Shown here: piece after piece, positions 1 through 7,972 of the stretch
Numbering within the stretch: the stretch's first letter is position 1
Layout of the letters: every line of letters starts with the position of its first letter
From: Saprospiraceae bacterium
GTDB lineage: Bacteria; Bacteroidota; Bacteroidia; Chitinophagales; Saprospiraceae
NCBI GenBank assembly: GCA_022842255.1
Contig: JALHPW010000140.1
Location: 1-9,654, forward strand
DNA length: 9,654 nucleotides
Reading direction: 5' to 3'
Notes under the pieces: model-generated
What the model was told of the DNA's origin: nothing
The model's database searches: none
Seen by the model: the letters and a program-made list of their open reading frames with translations, nothing else
Program-made: the position numbers and the translations under genes

Positions 1-1040
1 CCGTACATGGCTGCTGGAGCTTCGCTCGCATCCGAAAGCGCCGGACAATAAGCTTTGCGTGGGTTCAAGGCACCACTGCATGGAAAGCCGTACTTGTCCT
101 CCGGGTACGTTGGGACGGGGCTATCTGTTTGAAAAAGCGGTTTCAATCCAGGAGGCATGGTAACCTGCAAGGCACTTCCATTGCCCAGGGCAAGGGCCTT
201 CCCGGCAGGGTTTCCATTAAACGTGTAATCGCAAAGCGCATCGAGCAATCGATAAAAGGCATAATAATCCAGGGCATTAAATACCTGATAGGTTCCTGGA
301 ACCGCATGGTCGGCCGCGTAAATATTTCCCTGTAACGTGTCTGATTTCACCAATATATAGTCCTTTTCGGCAGCGGGGATGTTGATGTTGTTGAAAATAT
401 CAATGGCCATCCGGTGGTCGTTCACATTGTCGTCATCGTACACCTGCATGATCAATTTGGTGTTCGTGGGGAACGACTGGAGCTGAGCCTGCGTCAGTTC
501 GTAGGAATACCAGGGCGCCAGGGAAAAAAGTAGCCTACCGTTTTGTCCCCAATTGTTCTCGGTAAAACACCGATGGGAAATGCCAAACATAGCCCCGCCG
601 CCAAAGGAATGGCCCATAAAACCCACCTGTGTGGTATCGATGATATTCGGGTAGCTGCGTGCAGCCTGCTGAAAACCAGCCAATAAGATATCGTACCGCT
701 CCACGATGCTGCTCCCTGTAGTTGGATAAGGCGCAAACACAACTGCGTATCCCTTTTTCGCTACAAACTCGAGCATCCCACCCACGTAATTGGAAAAAGT
801 GCCGCCAAAACCATGGGCAAAAAACAGGGTCGGTACGGCACCGGTCACGCCAACCGGATGGAATATTTCCACAATTTCCCCCGGAAAACCGGGGCTGGGA
901 AAGGATGTAACTTCCACATCATAAGGCCCATCCGCCCCGTATCCCGATTGTGGTTTGGGGAAGATGGGGTCGTCGTATTGCGCAGAAAGCAGGGGCGTCA
1001 GGCTAAAAAAGGCAAGCAGGAGTAAGGTGTGTTTGTACAT
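1..1040 (-). CDS. Secreted alpha/beta hydrolase (dienelactone hydrolase/lipase-like), 3' end off the window
   Basis: An open frame runs without a stop from an ATG at 1040 to the left edge (346 complete codons), so the C-terminus is missing. It starts with a signal peptide (MYKHTLLLLAFFSLTPLLSA, residues 1-20). The mature part has the alpha/beta-hydrolase pattern: an oxyanion-hole segment FFAHGFGG (His about 76), the nucleophile elbow GHSFGGG with Ser145, acidic candidates in VYDDDNVNDH (Asp202-204 or Asp208), and His245 in AADHAVPG. Order and spacing fit a Ser-Asp-His triad. The enzyme probably hydrolyses an ester outside the cytoplasm; the substrate cannot be read from sequence. The family resembles chlorophyllase, PET-hydrolase and dienelactone-hydrolase-type proteins. 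It is transcribed divergently from the large secreted protein at 1258. A T9SS sorting domain could lie in the missing part. The hydrolase fold is sure; the exact family is not. Confidence 0.88.
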   Translation of the reverse strand, partial: MYKHTLLLLAFFSLTPLLSAQYDDPIFPKPQSGYGADGPYDVEVTSFPSPGFPGEIVEIFHPVGVTGAVPTLFFAHGFGGTFSNYVGGMLEFVAKKGYAVVFAPYPTTGSSIVERYDILLAGFQQAARSYPNIIDTTQVGFMGHSFGGGAMFGISHRCFTENNWGQNGRLLFSLAPWYSYELTQAQLQSFPTNTKLIMQVYDDDNVNDHRMAIDIFNNINIPAAEKDYILVKSDTLQGNIYAADHAVPGTYQVFNALDYYAFYRLLDALCDYTFNGNPAGKALALGNGSALQVTMPPGLKPLFQTDSPVPTYPEDKYGFPCSGALNPRKAYCPALSDASEAPAAMY

Positions 1041-1096
1041 AATCAGTTTTTGTAGGGTTTTGACTGGTTGCCTTGGGTTAGGTTTAAGCCGCTGTA

Positions 1097-1127
1097 CAAA
1101 AACTAGGTTTGTCAATTTTATTACAAA
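1097..1127 (-). promoter_or_regulatory. Possible promoter of the hydrolase gene
   Basis: Read on the minus strand, TTTG (1124-1127) is followed after 18 bases by TAGTTTTTG (1097-1105). This resembles the Bacteroidota consensus TTTG-N19-21-TAnnTTTG, but the -7 element has one extra base. It lies about 57 bases upstream of the ATG at 1040. This is a pattern match only. Confidence 0.3.
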
Positions 1128-1141
1128 AAGGCAATTTCCTT

Positions 1142-1170
1142 TTTGGGTCTGAGCCCCTAATTCTACTTTG
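1142..1170 (+). promoter_or_regulatory. Possible promoter of the large secreted protein gene
   Basis: TTTG at 1142-1145 is followed after 18 bases by TACTTTG at 1164-1170, a near match to TAnnTTTG with one base missing. It sits about 90 bases before the ATG at 1258. If real, it argues against translation starting at the in-frame TTG at 1168, which falls inside the motif. Confidence 0.25.
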
Positions 1171-1257
1171 AGCACGAATTTCATTTCTCCCCCCGCTGTT
1201 TTACTATCCAACCCGACTGGCGCAATGTATCCGCGCAGCCGTTTACTATTATTCCTT

Positions 1258-4200
1258 ATGATGAACATCAAAAACTTCCTCCTCTTTTTCAGTTTTCTGT
1301 TGCTCTCCAGCAACGCTTTCGCTGCCCACATTGTTGGCGGTGGCATCACCTACGAATGTTTAGGGCCCAATTCCTTAGGTATTCACTACCGTTTTACGAT
1401 GAAAGTTTACCGGGATTGCGCCAGTGGGGGCGCCCCCTTTGACAACCCGGCCAATATCGCATTTTACCGGGGCAGTTATTTCAACAACTCGCTCTTTAAC
1501 AGCATTACCGTCGCGTTGACCAGTACGCAGATCTTGCCCATCAACGAGCCGGACTGTATCGAAAACCTCCCTTCGCTTTGTGTGGAAGAGGCTACCTATG
1601 TTTGGGAGCGAACCCTTCCTGAAAGCCTAGAGAGTTATTTTGTCGTGTATCAACGCTGTTGCCGAACCGCTGCTATCACCAACATCTTGTTCCCCGATGC
1701 AACCGGGGCGACCTATTACACTGAAATCACGCCGGAATCGCGGCAAGTGCTCAACAGCAGCCCCTTGTTCGATAATTTCCCGCCAGTGGTTATTTGCAAC
1801 AATTACCCATTGGAAGTCGACTATTCCGCTACCGACCCAGAAGGGGACCAATTGGTGTACAGCTTTTGCGCACCATTCGCTGGCGGTGGAAATATCCTTC
1901 AAACCCCCGGCTTGTTTGGCTGCGATGGCGCCATTCCATCCCCGCCCTGTGCCCCACCCTTTGACGAAGTAATTTTTACAACGCCCACTTACAGCGCAGC
2001 ACAGCCGATGGGTGGCAACCCCATCATCAATATAAACCCACAAACCGGGGTAATCAGTGGCACCCCACAGATCAACGGCCAATTCGTAGTGGGGGTCTGT
2101 GTGGAAGAATACCGCAATGGCCAGCTTTTGTCGGTTACGCGCCGTGATTTTCAGTTCAATGTAACCCCTTGCGCACCCATTGTTACCGCTTTAGTGGCCC
2201 ACGACGAACTGCCTACACCCAAACACTACGTCATCAAAGAATGCAGCGGTACCACTACCGTAACCATTGACAATCAAAGTCTTCCGACCTCCAACATTTC
2301 CAGTTTTGATTGGACCTTCGACCTGAACAATGGTAACACCCTGCAAAACTCGACCGATTTTGACCTGACGGTCAATTTCCCGGGCTTTGGCATCTACAAC
2401 GGACTCTTGGTGCTCAATGAAGGACTGGACTGCGGCGACACCGCGTTTATTCAGGTAGAATTGTACCCGCCCGCCTCCCTCGAACTGGGGCCGAATTACA
2501 TGATTTGCCAAGACACCAATATTGTGCTGAACGCCGGCCCTGGTTTTGAAAGCTATCTCTGGCAGGATGGATCCACCGCACAGACCTTTACTGCAACCAG
2601 CATTGGGGTTTACCATGTTGTGGCCACCGATCCTTGCGGAAATGTGCTCCGAGACTCGGTCATTGTGTCGGGTGGCATGGCGCCTGCAATCAATTTGAGC
2701 AATGCCAGTATTTGTCCCGGCACATCCGTCACCCTGAATGTTCCCGGCTTTGCCCAATACAATTGGTCGCCCGCCGGAGGCCTGAGTTGTACGACCTGCC
2801 CAACAGTGACGGCACAACCAACAGTCACCACCGAATATTCCGTGACCGCAGTTACCCAACAGGGGTGTTCGGCTACCGAAACCGTGCTCATCGAGGTATT
2901 GCCAACGCCCATGCAGACCTATGTGATTCAGTTTTACCCCAATCAGTCCGTCACCATCGGGGGACAAACCTATACGCAACCCTCCACCGTAACCATTCCC
3001 GTGGCATCTACAACGGGCGGCTGTGATTCGTTGAACACTTATATACTGGAGCTCATCCCTACCGCGCTTGAACTTCAGTGCCCAAACAACCTAACCGTGG
3101 CCATGCCCAACAATGCCGCCACTGTTTCGGTAAATTACGACCAGCCTACGGCCAGTACCGACTGCCCTGGGGCAGCACCCACCGTCAACCTGACGCAGGG
3201 ACTTCCCTCCGGCGCAGATTTCCCGGCGGGCTCGACCACGGTTTGCTACGAGGCCAGCAACACTTGTGGAAACCAGGACGATTGTTGTTTCACCGTATTT
3301 GTAAGTACCCTCGACTTGCAATGTCCGCCCAATCTGACGGTTGCCATGCCCAACAACGCCAGTTCTGTGGCTGTGAACTACGCCCAGCCCACCGTTACCA
3401 GCGATTGTCCGGGTGATTTGCCCAGCGTAAACCTTTTTCAGGGACTACCATCCGGAGCAGAGTTCCCGGCAGACCTGACCACGGTTTGCTACGAAGCCAG
3501 CAATACTTGTGGAAACCAGGACGATTGTTGTTTCTCCGTTTTTGTAAGCACCCTCGACCTGCAATGTCCGCCCAATCTGACGGTTGCTATGCCCAACAAT
3601 GCCAATACGGTAGTTGTGAACTACGACCAGCCTACCATTACCAGCGATTGTCCGGGTAACTTGCCCACCGTAAACCTTTCCCAGGGACTTCCTTCCGGGT
3701 CCAGTTTTCAGGCGGGCTTGAGCACGGTATGTTATGAGGCCAGCAACACTTGTGGAAACCAGGATGATTGTTGTTTCACCATATTCGTGTCTACCCTAGA
3801 CGTGCAATGCCCGCCCAATCAAACCATAGAAATGCCGGTGGCCGCAACCAGTGTAGTGGTGAACTATGCAGCACCCAGCACAAGCACCAATTGCCCAGAC
3901 CCTGCGGTGAACCTCACGCTCTTGCAAGGCCAGGCAAGCGGTTCGGCATTCCCATTGGGCATCAATAACGTATGTTATGAAGGGCAGAACGCCTGCGGCA
4001 ACTTGGATGCTTGTTGTTTCACCGTGACGGTATTGGATCCGCCGCCGCCGTGTGACATCAAAGTGATTGGTTGCATGAAATTTGAATTGCTGGATATTCG
4101 ACTGGATTCCATCGACCAGCCTCGATTCCGTATCCGTACGACCAACTTCTGCACATCGGAGGTGGATTATGTGCTCAATGAACTGCCGCCGGGTGTGGTG

Positions 4201-4794
4201 GCAGTCACCCCGCAGGAAGGAAGCATTTACACGGCCCCTAACACTTCCAATACGTACCGGGTGCGGAATCCGAATGCCTCGCCGTTCTATTCGATTCGTT
4301 ATCGTTCCATCTCCCCGGGATTGAAAAACGGCCAGTCGGACGTATTCGAACACCGGCTTACGCAGCAATCCTTCCCCAACAACTATATCCACATGTACGC
4401 CAAGCTGAAGGACGGCCAGTCTTTTGAAGCCTACTTAAATACATTTTATTGCCCTGTTCAGCCATGGGCGGGAGTGAAAAACACGGCAGAATTGGCGTTA
4501 AAGGAAGTCCCGCAAGAAGGCTCCAACATTGCGCAGTCATGGATGAATGTTTTGTTGTACCCCAACCCAAGTAGCGGGCTTTTACTGGTGGATATGGATG
4601 CTTGGATGGGCCAACAAGTCAGTATTCGACTGCTCAATGCCCAGGGACAGGAGGTGCTCAACCAGCACTACTCCATTGAAAATGAATGGCTTGAGTTAAA
4701 TTTAGCTTCCGGCTTATCGAATGGGCTTTATTACCTACTTGTACAACCTTCCGGGGGTGGTAAAGCCAGCGCGACCTTTATTTTGGAGCGATAA
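1258..4794 (+). CDS. Large T9SS-secreted multidomain adhesin-like protein with four HYR repeats
   Basis: An 1178-residue secreted or cell-surface protein. The frame stays open back to a TTG at 1168, but the ATG at 1258 (or 1261) places a hydrophobic signal peptide at the N-terminus, with cleavage likely after Ala22 (AFA|AHIVGG). AHIVGG followed by ITYECLG and KVYRDC is a hallmark of a large family of Bacteroidota secreted proteins. Visible modules: a Cys-rich N-terminal region with an Ig-like part (about 23-305), a PKD-like segment (about 348-400), two Ig/gliding-protein-type domains (about 408-475 and 478-547), a short IGG...CDSLNTY module (about 554-600), four HYR-type repeats (604-926), a C-terminal globular region, and a type A T9SS sorting domain (about 1096-1178) with LYPNPSSG, a central LNAQGQEV and GLYYLLV. 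The role is probably adhesion or matrix building. No catalytic motif is seen. It is convergent with the barrel gene at 4973. Confidence 0.9.
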   Translation: MMNIKNFLLFFSFLLLSSNAFAAHIVGGGITYECLGPNSLGIHYRFTMKVYRDCASGGAPFDNPANIAFYRGSYFNNSLFNSITVALTSTQILPINEPDCIENLPSLCVEEATYVWERTLPESLESYFVVYQRCCRTAAITNILFPDATGATYYTEITPESRQVLNSSPLFDNFPPVVICNNYPLEVDYSATDPEGDQLVYSFCAPFAGGGNILQTPGLFGCDGAIPSPPCAPPFDEVIFTTPTYSAAQPMGGNPIININPQTGVISGTPQINGQFVVGVCVEEYRNGQLLSVTRRDFQFNVTPCAPIVTALVAHDELPTPKHYVIKECSGTTTVTIDNQSLPTSNISSFDWTFDLNNGNTLQNSTDFDLTVNFPGFGIYNGLLVLNEGLDCGDTAFIQVELYPPASLELGPNYMICQDTNIVLNAGPGFESYLWQDGSTAQTFTATSIGVYHVVATDPCGNVLRDSVIVSGGMAPAINLSNASICPGTSVTLNVPGFAQYNWSPAGGLSCTTCPTVTAQPTVTTEYSVTAVTQQGCSATETVLIEVLPTPMQTYVIQFYPNQSVTIGGQTYTQPSTVTIPVASTTGGCDSLNTYILELIPTALELQCPNNLTVAMPNNAATVSVNYDQPTASTDCPGAAPTVNLTQGLPSGADFPAGSTTVCYEASNTCGNQDDCCFTVFVSTLDLQCPPNLTVAMPNNASSVAVNYAQPTVTSDCPGDLPSVNLFQGLPSGAEFPADLTTVCYEASNTCGNQDDCCFSVFVSTLDLQCPPNLTVAMPNNANTVVVNYDQPTITSDCPGNLPTVNLSQGLPSGSSFQAGLSTVCYEASNTCGNQDDCCFTIFVSTLDVQCPPNQTIEMPVAATSVVVNYAAPSTSTNCPDPAVNLTLLQGQASGSAFPLGINNVCYEGQNACGNLDACCFTVTVLDPPPPCDIKVIGCMKFELLDIRLDSIDQPRFRIRTTNFCTSEVDYVLNELPPGVVAVTPQEGSIYTAPNTSNTYRVRNPNASPFYSIRYRSISPGLKNGQSDVFEHRLTQQSFPNNYIHMYAKLKDGQSFEAYLNTFYCPVQPWAGVKNTAELALKEVPQEGSNIAQSWMNVLLYPNPSSGLLLVDMDAWMGQQVSIRLLNAQGQEVLNQHYSIENEWLELNLASGLSNGLYYLLVQPSGGGKASATFILER
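3067..4035 (+). repeat. Four tandem HYR-type repeats inside the secreted protein gene
   Basis: The units start at 3067, 3310, 3553 and 3796. The first three are exactly 243 bp (81 codons) and the fourth is 240 bp. Each encodes L(E/D)(L/V)QCPPN, a DQPT/AQPT stretch, a CP near the middle, a QGLPSG-like stretch, VCYE and a CGN-CCF end, giving six cysteines per unit. Units 1-3 are also close at DNA level: for example, 30 bases at 3262-3291 recur identically at 3505-3534, exactly one period later. Unit 4 is more diverged (QGQASG, GQNACGNLDACCF). HYR domains are Ig-like folds associated with adhesion; the cysteines probably form disulfides outside the cell. Confidence 0.92.
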
Positions 4795-4827
4795 ACCGTA
4801 TTGGGATGCAGTTTTAGTGGTCAAATT

Positions 4828-4970
4828 TTTAGAAGAGGCTGTCTAGTAAGTCACGTTTTTCTTTTCACCACAGAGGTGCAAAACCGCGGAGTTTTGATAA
4901 CCAACCGGTTATAACGCTACGCCTTTGCACCTCTGCGGTGAAAAAAGCTTATGAGACAACCGCTTCTAAA
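4828..4970. repeat. Long imperfect palindrome (MITE/REP-like) between convergent genes
   Basis: Nearly the whole intergenic gap is one inverted repeat of about 143 bp. The outer arms 4828-4844 and 4954-4970 match at 15 of 17 positions. The inner arms 4862-4882 and 4924-4944 match at 20 of 21 (core CAGAGGTGCAAA). A weaker TAAG pair lies between them, and a central ATAACC/GGTTAT pair flanks the middle. The left arm carries a few extra bases (ACG and T/C-rich sequence). The palindrome begins 33 bases after the stop at 4794 and ends two bases before the stop of the minus-strand gene at 4973. No U-run follows the stem on either strand (A-runs do), so it is not a classical intrinsic terminator, although it may still slow transcription from both sides. 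No transposase is present. Confidence 0.85.
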
Positions 4971-4972
4971 CC

Positions 4973-6115
4973 TTAAAACGCCTCTCCTGTGAAAATATAA
5001 AAACTTACGCCCTCCCGCGTAAATCCGGCATCCAGCCTTACAAAAATATCTTTTTTAGGAAAAATCAGGTAACGTAACCCGGCACCTCCAGCCAGTCTTA
5101 CCTGTCGAGTGGTGAGCATTTCAATCGAAGGAGAAACAGCGCCCGCACTAAAAAATGCGGCTCCACCCAAACGTTTGCTAAATGGGAAAGGCAACCAGCG
5201 GTACTCCGCCTGCGCAGCATAATAATGCCTATCCCGAAATCGACCGGTATAATATCCACGCATGAGCATTTCATTTCCCAAGAGACTGAGCATGTTGAAG
5301 GGCGCATTGCCCTGCACAGCATTCCCGCTCAGTTGCCATGCTAAAACGGATTGGGCATTCAATTGGTGGTATCTCCGAAAATCTACACTGAAGGCGTCAA
5401 AAGCAAATTCACTCCCCAAAACTTGGGTATAATGCAGCCAGGACAATTCTGCGAACCAACCTGTCCGGGTATTGAGCATATTGGGCCGCGAATCGTAAAC
5501 AAAACTTGGGCCGATGCCAATGTTCGTCGAGCCGTCCGCTCCCTCCGGTCGTGGGCGACTGGGTTGATTTCCACCAAAGTCCACCCGCCCCAGATGCTGC
5601 ACATCACCCTGTAAACCAGCGAACCAATAACCTTTGACCTGTCGCAATACCCGTTGCCTAATCAAAGTATAATTTCCATCCACCACCACAGGGTTTAGCT
5701 CCGGTGCCTCCGGCCCGATGCCGTAGTAAAACAAGGGGAATCGCTGAAACCTCATCTTGCCCAACAACAACCATCGGTCGCGATGCGTGTAAATTGCATT
5801 TTCCAACCAAAGTCCATATTGGGAACGCAGCGTTATAAACCCAAATGCTGTGACTTCACTCAGACGGTTTTGCTGGTAGTCGTTTTTTGCGTGGAATAAT
5901 AAGGACGAAGCAATTCCTAGTTCAAAACTGGTTTCAGGAGAATACCCCAGGGTTGGGTAAGCCAAAAAACGGGGGCGTTCCGGCGGATGGTGGTCTTTGG
6001 TAAAGCGATTCAAAAGCCGGATGAACAAGGAACTGGAATCTGATTGAGCGAGTAATGGAGTGGCTAGTAAAAGTAGAATAGCGGTATTGGCTAGAATTCT
6101 TTGATTAAATGTCAT
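4973..6115 (-). CDS. Omp85/BamA-like outer-membrane beta-barrel protein (surface antigen D15 domain)
   Basis: A 380-residue protein starting at ATG 6115, with a signal peptide of about 23 residues ending in LLAQ. The rest is made of alternating beta-strand patterns rich in Tyr, Phe and Trp, and it ends in Phe, typical of outer-membrane barrels. MRGYYTGRFRD (residues 285-295) matches the conserved (V/M)RG(F/Y) loop-6 motif of Omp85 proteins. LAYPTLGYSPETSFELG near residue 50 is typical of the first barrel strands in this Bacteroidota subgroup. There is no room for POTRA domains, so this is a barrel-only member rather than BamA itself, which is about twice as long. It acts in the outer membrane; its cargo or function is unknown. 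It is divergent from hmgA and convergent with the secreted protein gene. The family call is good; the role is open. Confidence 0.85.
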   Translation of the reverse strand: MTFNQRILANTAILLLLATPLLAQSDSSSLFIRLLNRFTKDHHPPERPRFLAYPTLGYSPETSFELGIASSLLFHAKNDYQQNRLSEVTAFGFITLRSQYGLWLENAIYTHRDRWLLLGKMRFQRFPLFYYGIGPEAPELNPVVVDGNYTLIRQRVLRQVKGYWFAGLQGDVQHLGRVDFGGNQPSRPRPEGADGSTNIGIGPSFVYDSRPNMLNTRTGWFAELSWLHYTQVLGSEFAFDAFSVDFRRYHQLNAQSVLAWQLSGNAVQGNAPFNMLSLLGNEMLMRGYYTGRFRDRHYYAAQAEYRWLPFPFSKRLGGAAFFSAGAVSPSIEMLTTRQVRLAGGAGLRYLIFPKKDIFVRLDAGFTREGVSFYIFTGEAF

Positions 6116-6154
6116 AGTTGTTTCGGTTTCAGTAGATAGTATCTGTGTTGGTTA

Positions 6155-6182
6155 CAAAGGTATGGGTGTGCTAGTCCCCAAA
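6155..6182 (-). promoter_or_regulatory. Probable promoter of the beta-barrel gene
   Basis: On the minus strand, TACCTTTG (6155-6162) is a perfect TAnnTTTG -7 element, 39 bases upstream of the ATG at 6115. A TTTG (6179-6182) lies 16 bases further upstream, slightly closer than the usual -33 spacing. The -7 element is the stronger part of the call. Confidence 0.5.
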
Positions 6183-6266
6183 TGACCTCAATCAACCCTT
6201 TCGCTGACAACTATCATTTCACAGGCAAAAAGCGCCAGCGACCTTCGCCGAAAATCTTCCTTTCTT

Positions 6267-7424
6267 ATGCCTGTTTACCACCACGCTGGCAAGATTCCAC
6301 ACAAACGACACGTTCAGTTCCGCAACCACGCGGGCGTCCTGTACCAGGAAGAACTTGTTGGCACCCAAGGGTTTTCGGGTGTTTCTTCGCTGGTTTACCA
6401 CTTATACCCGCCTACCATTGTCAAATCGAAAGGCACACCGTATTCGGTGGAACCTAAAATCGCGATCGACAAAAACCTATCGGCCCTGAGTTTCAAGGGC
6501 TTTGAAATGCCTTATTCGGACGACTATCTGGAAAGCCGCAAGACCTTGTTTGTCAACAACGACCTGCACATCGGACTGGCAGCCCCGCACGAAAGCACCA
6601 AGGATTATTTTTTCAAAAACGCCGACGCCGATGAGATGATATTCGTGCACAAAGGACATGGTTGGGTGGAAACCATGTACGGACAAATACCATTTGAATA
6701 TGGCGATTATATTATCATACCGAGGGGAACGATTTACAAAATCCATTTCCTGACCACCCAAAATCGCTTGCTGTACATCGAATCGTTCAGTCCCATCGAA
6801 GTTCCGGGAAGATACCGGAACCAATACGGGCAAATGCTCGAACACGCCCCCTTTTGTGAACGCGATTTCAAGTTGCCAAAAGACCTCGAAACCCACGACG
6901 AACACGGCGATTTCCTGGTAAAAATCAAAAAACAGGGCATGATTTACCCCTACGTCTATGCTACGCATCCTTTTGATGTAGTAGGCTGGGATGGCAACCA
7001 CTATCCTTGGGGCATGTCGATTTTCGATTTTGAACCCATCACAGGGCGGGTGCACATGCCGCCGCCCATTCACCAGCAATTTGAGGCTGCGGGCTTTGTG
7101 GTCTGCTCCTTTGTGCCCCGTTTGTACGATTACCATCCAAAGGCCATTCCGGCACCTTACCACCACAGCAATATCGATTCCGACGAAATCCTGTACTACG
7201 TGGACGGCGATTTTATGTCGAGAAATAATATCAGCAAAGGCCAATTGACCCTCCATCCAGGCGGTATCCCGCACGGGCCACACCCGGGCGCAATCGAACG
7301 CAGCATCGGCAAAACCTCCACCGAAGAACTGGCGGTCATGATTGACCCCTTCCGTCCGATGAAAATCACCGAAGACGCGATGAACCTGGAAGTGGAGGAT
7401 TATTACAAATCGTGGCTGGATTGA
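6267..7424 (+). CDS. hmgA: Homogentisate 1,2-dioxygenase
   Basis: A 385-residue non-heme iron enzyme that opens the ring of homogentisate with O2 to give maleylacetoacetate, in tyrosine and phenylalanine breakdown in the cytoplasm. The N-terminus (MPVYHHAGKIPHKRHVQFR) matches family starts, which fixes the ATG at 6267. The cupin core is present. By comparison with the human enzyme (His335, Glu341, His371), iron ligands are expected at His300 in PYHHSNIDSDE, at Glu307 (or Asp306), and at His336 in GIPHGPHPG. The spacing from His300 to His336 equals the human His335-His371 spacing. It is somewhat shorter than the human enzyme (about 445 residues), as in many bacterial homologues. It is the first gene of an apparent operon; the next gene begins seven bases after its stop. 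The upstream gap (6116-6266) is shared with the divergent barrel gene; no convincing plus-strand promoter was recognised there. Confidence 0.96.
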   Translation: MPVYHHAGKIPHKRHVQFRNHAGVLYQEELVGTQGFSGVSSLVYHLYPPTIVKSKGTPYSVEPKIAIDKNLSALSFKGFEMPYSDDYLESRKTLFVNNDLHIGLAAPHESTKDYFFKNADADEMIFVHKGHGWVETMYGQIPFEYGDYIIIPRGTIYKIHFLTTQNRLLYIESFSPIEVPGRYRNQYGQMLEHAPFCERDFKLPKDLETHDEHGDFLVKIKKQGMIYPYVYATHPFDVVGWDGNHYPWGMSIFDFEPITGRVHMPPPIHQQFEAAGFVVCSFVPRLYDYHPKAIPAPYHHSNIDSDEILYYVDGDFMSRNNISKGQLTLHPGGIPHGPHPGAIERSIGKTSTEELAVMIDPFRPMKITEDAMNLEVEDYYKSWLD

Positions 7425-7431
7425 TTGAACG

Positions 7432-7950
7432 ATGAGACCATTCTTTTTGATTTTTATCGCCATCATGGCCAAAACAATGGTACTGAACGCCCAGGAACGT
7501 TCGGCAAGTATCGTTTTACGGAACAAACAAACAGGGGAACAGCACCGGATAAACTCGGGGGATTTTCTCAAACTGAGCGTGTTGGAAGGAAATGTGCAAA
7601 AACGTCATTCAGGAACATTCAAGGAAGTCAGAGATGGCGTAATCCTACTCAAAGGACAGCGTAGTTTCCCAATAGAAAACATCGTGAGCATCGCTTTTCG
7701 CCCCCAAGCAGCTCGATGGATATTTTGGGGGCTGTTGCTCTTGGGCTTGTTTTTAGGGGGATTTGCCTTTGTATTGGTTTTTGCCGAGTATATGACGGCT
7801 GTTGCAGTTGCCAAAACAGCCTTGGTCATGGTGGCAATTGGTACAGTAGTCGGCCTCAGTTCCAAGCAGCGGATTCCCGAGGCAAACACCCAATGGACGT
7901 ATGAATACCACTACCCAACAGCCAAACATCAGTTGATACCCGGTCCATAA
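7432..7950 (+). CDS. Uncharacterised small membrane protein between hmgA and hppD
   Basis: A 172-residue protein not recognised as a named family. Residues 1-21 form a signal-peptide-like segment ending NAQ. Residues about 24-90 look like a small beta-rich domain (KLSVLEGN, SGTFKEVRDGVILLKG, FPIENIVSIAF), a pattern seen in many Bacteroidota hypothetical proteins with a small-barrel appearance. Two hydrophobic stretches follow (about 95-117 and 122-142), probably a transmembrane hairpin, then a polar 30-residue tail. It starts seven bases after the hmgA stop and ends 22 bases before hppD, so it is very probably co-transcribed with them. The ATG at 7432 is preferred because it gives a complete signal peptide. 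No catalytic or metal motif is visible. A role in tyrosine catabolism is only suggested by position. Confidence 0.8.
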   Translation: MRPFFLIFIAIMAKTMVLNAQERSASIVLRNKQTGEQHRINSGDFLKLSVLEGNVQKRHSGTFKEVRDGVILLKGQRSFPIENIVSIAFRPQAARWIFWGLLLLGLFLGGFAFVLVFAEYMTAVAVAKTALVMVAIGTVVGLSSKQRIPEANTQWTYEYHYPTAKHQLIPGP

Positions 7951-7972
7951 AAATCTATAAACCATCCTTGTC

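Noticed and set aside
494..742. A short minus-strand open frame within the hydrolase region
   Set aside because: It is in a different frame from the hydrolase, whose frame carries the signal peptide and GHSFGGG; the short one is a shadow.
1168..1257. A TTG-initiated N-terminal extension of the large secreted protein
   Set aside because: It would put 30 non-hydrophobic residues before the signal peptide; the ATG at 1258/1261 gives a normal signal peptide.
2191..2979. A 262-codon minus-strand open frame inside the large secreted protein gene
   Set aside because: It is fully antisense to a confidently coding region and has low-complexity Gly/His/Arg composition typical of shadows.
4828..4970. 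A CRISPR array or tRNA/ncRNA in the convergent gap
   Set aside because: There is a single palindrome with no spaced repeat units, and no cloverleaf features; a palindromic element explains it better.
6477..7571. A 364-codon open frame on the minus strand opposite hmgA
   Set aside because: It lies antisense to a clear enzyme gene and its translation has no recognisable domain; it is a codon-bias shadow.
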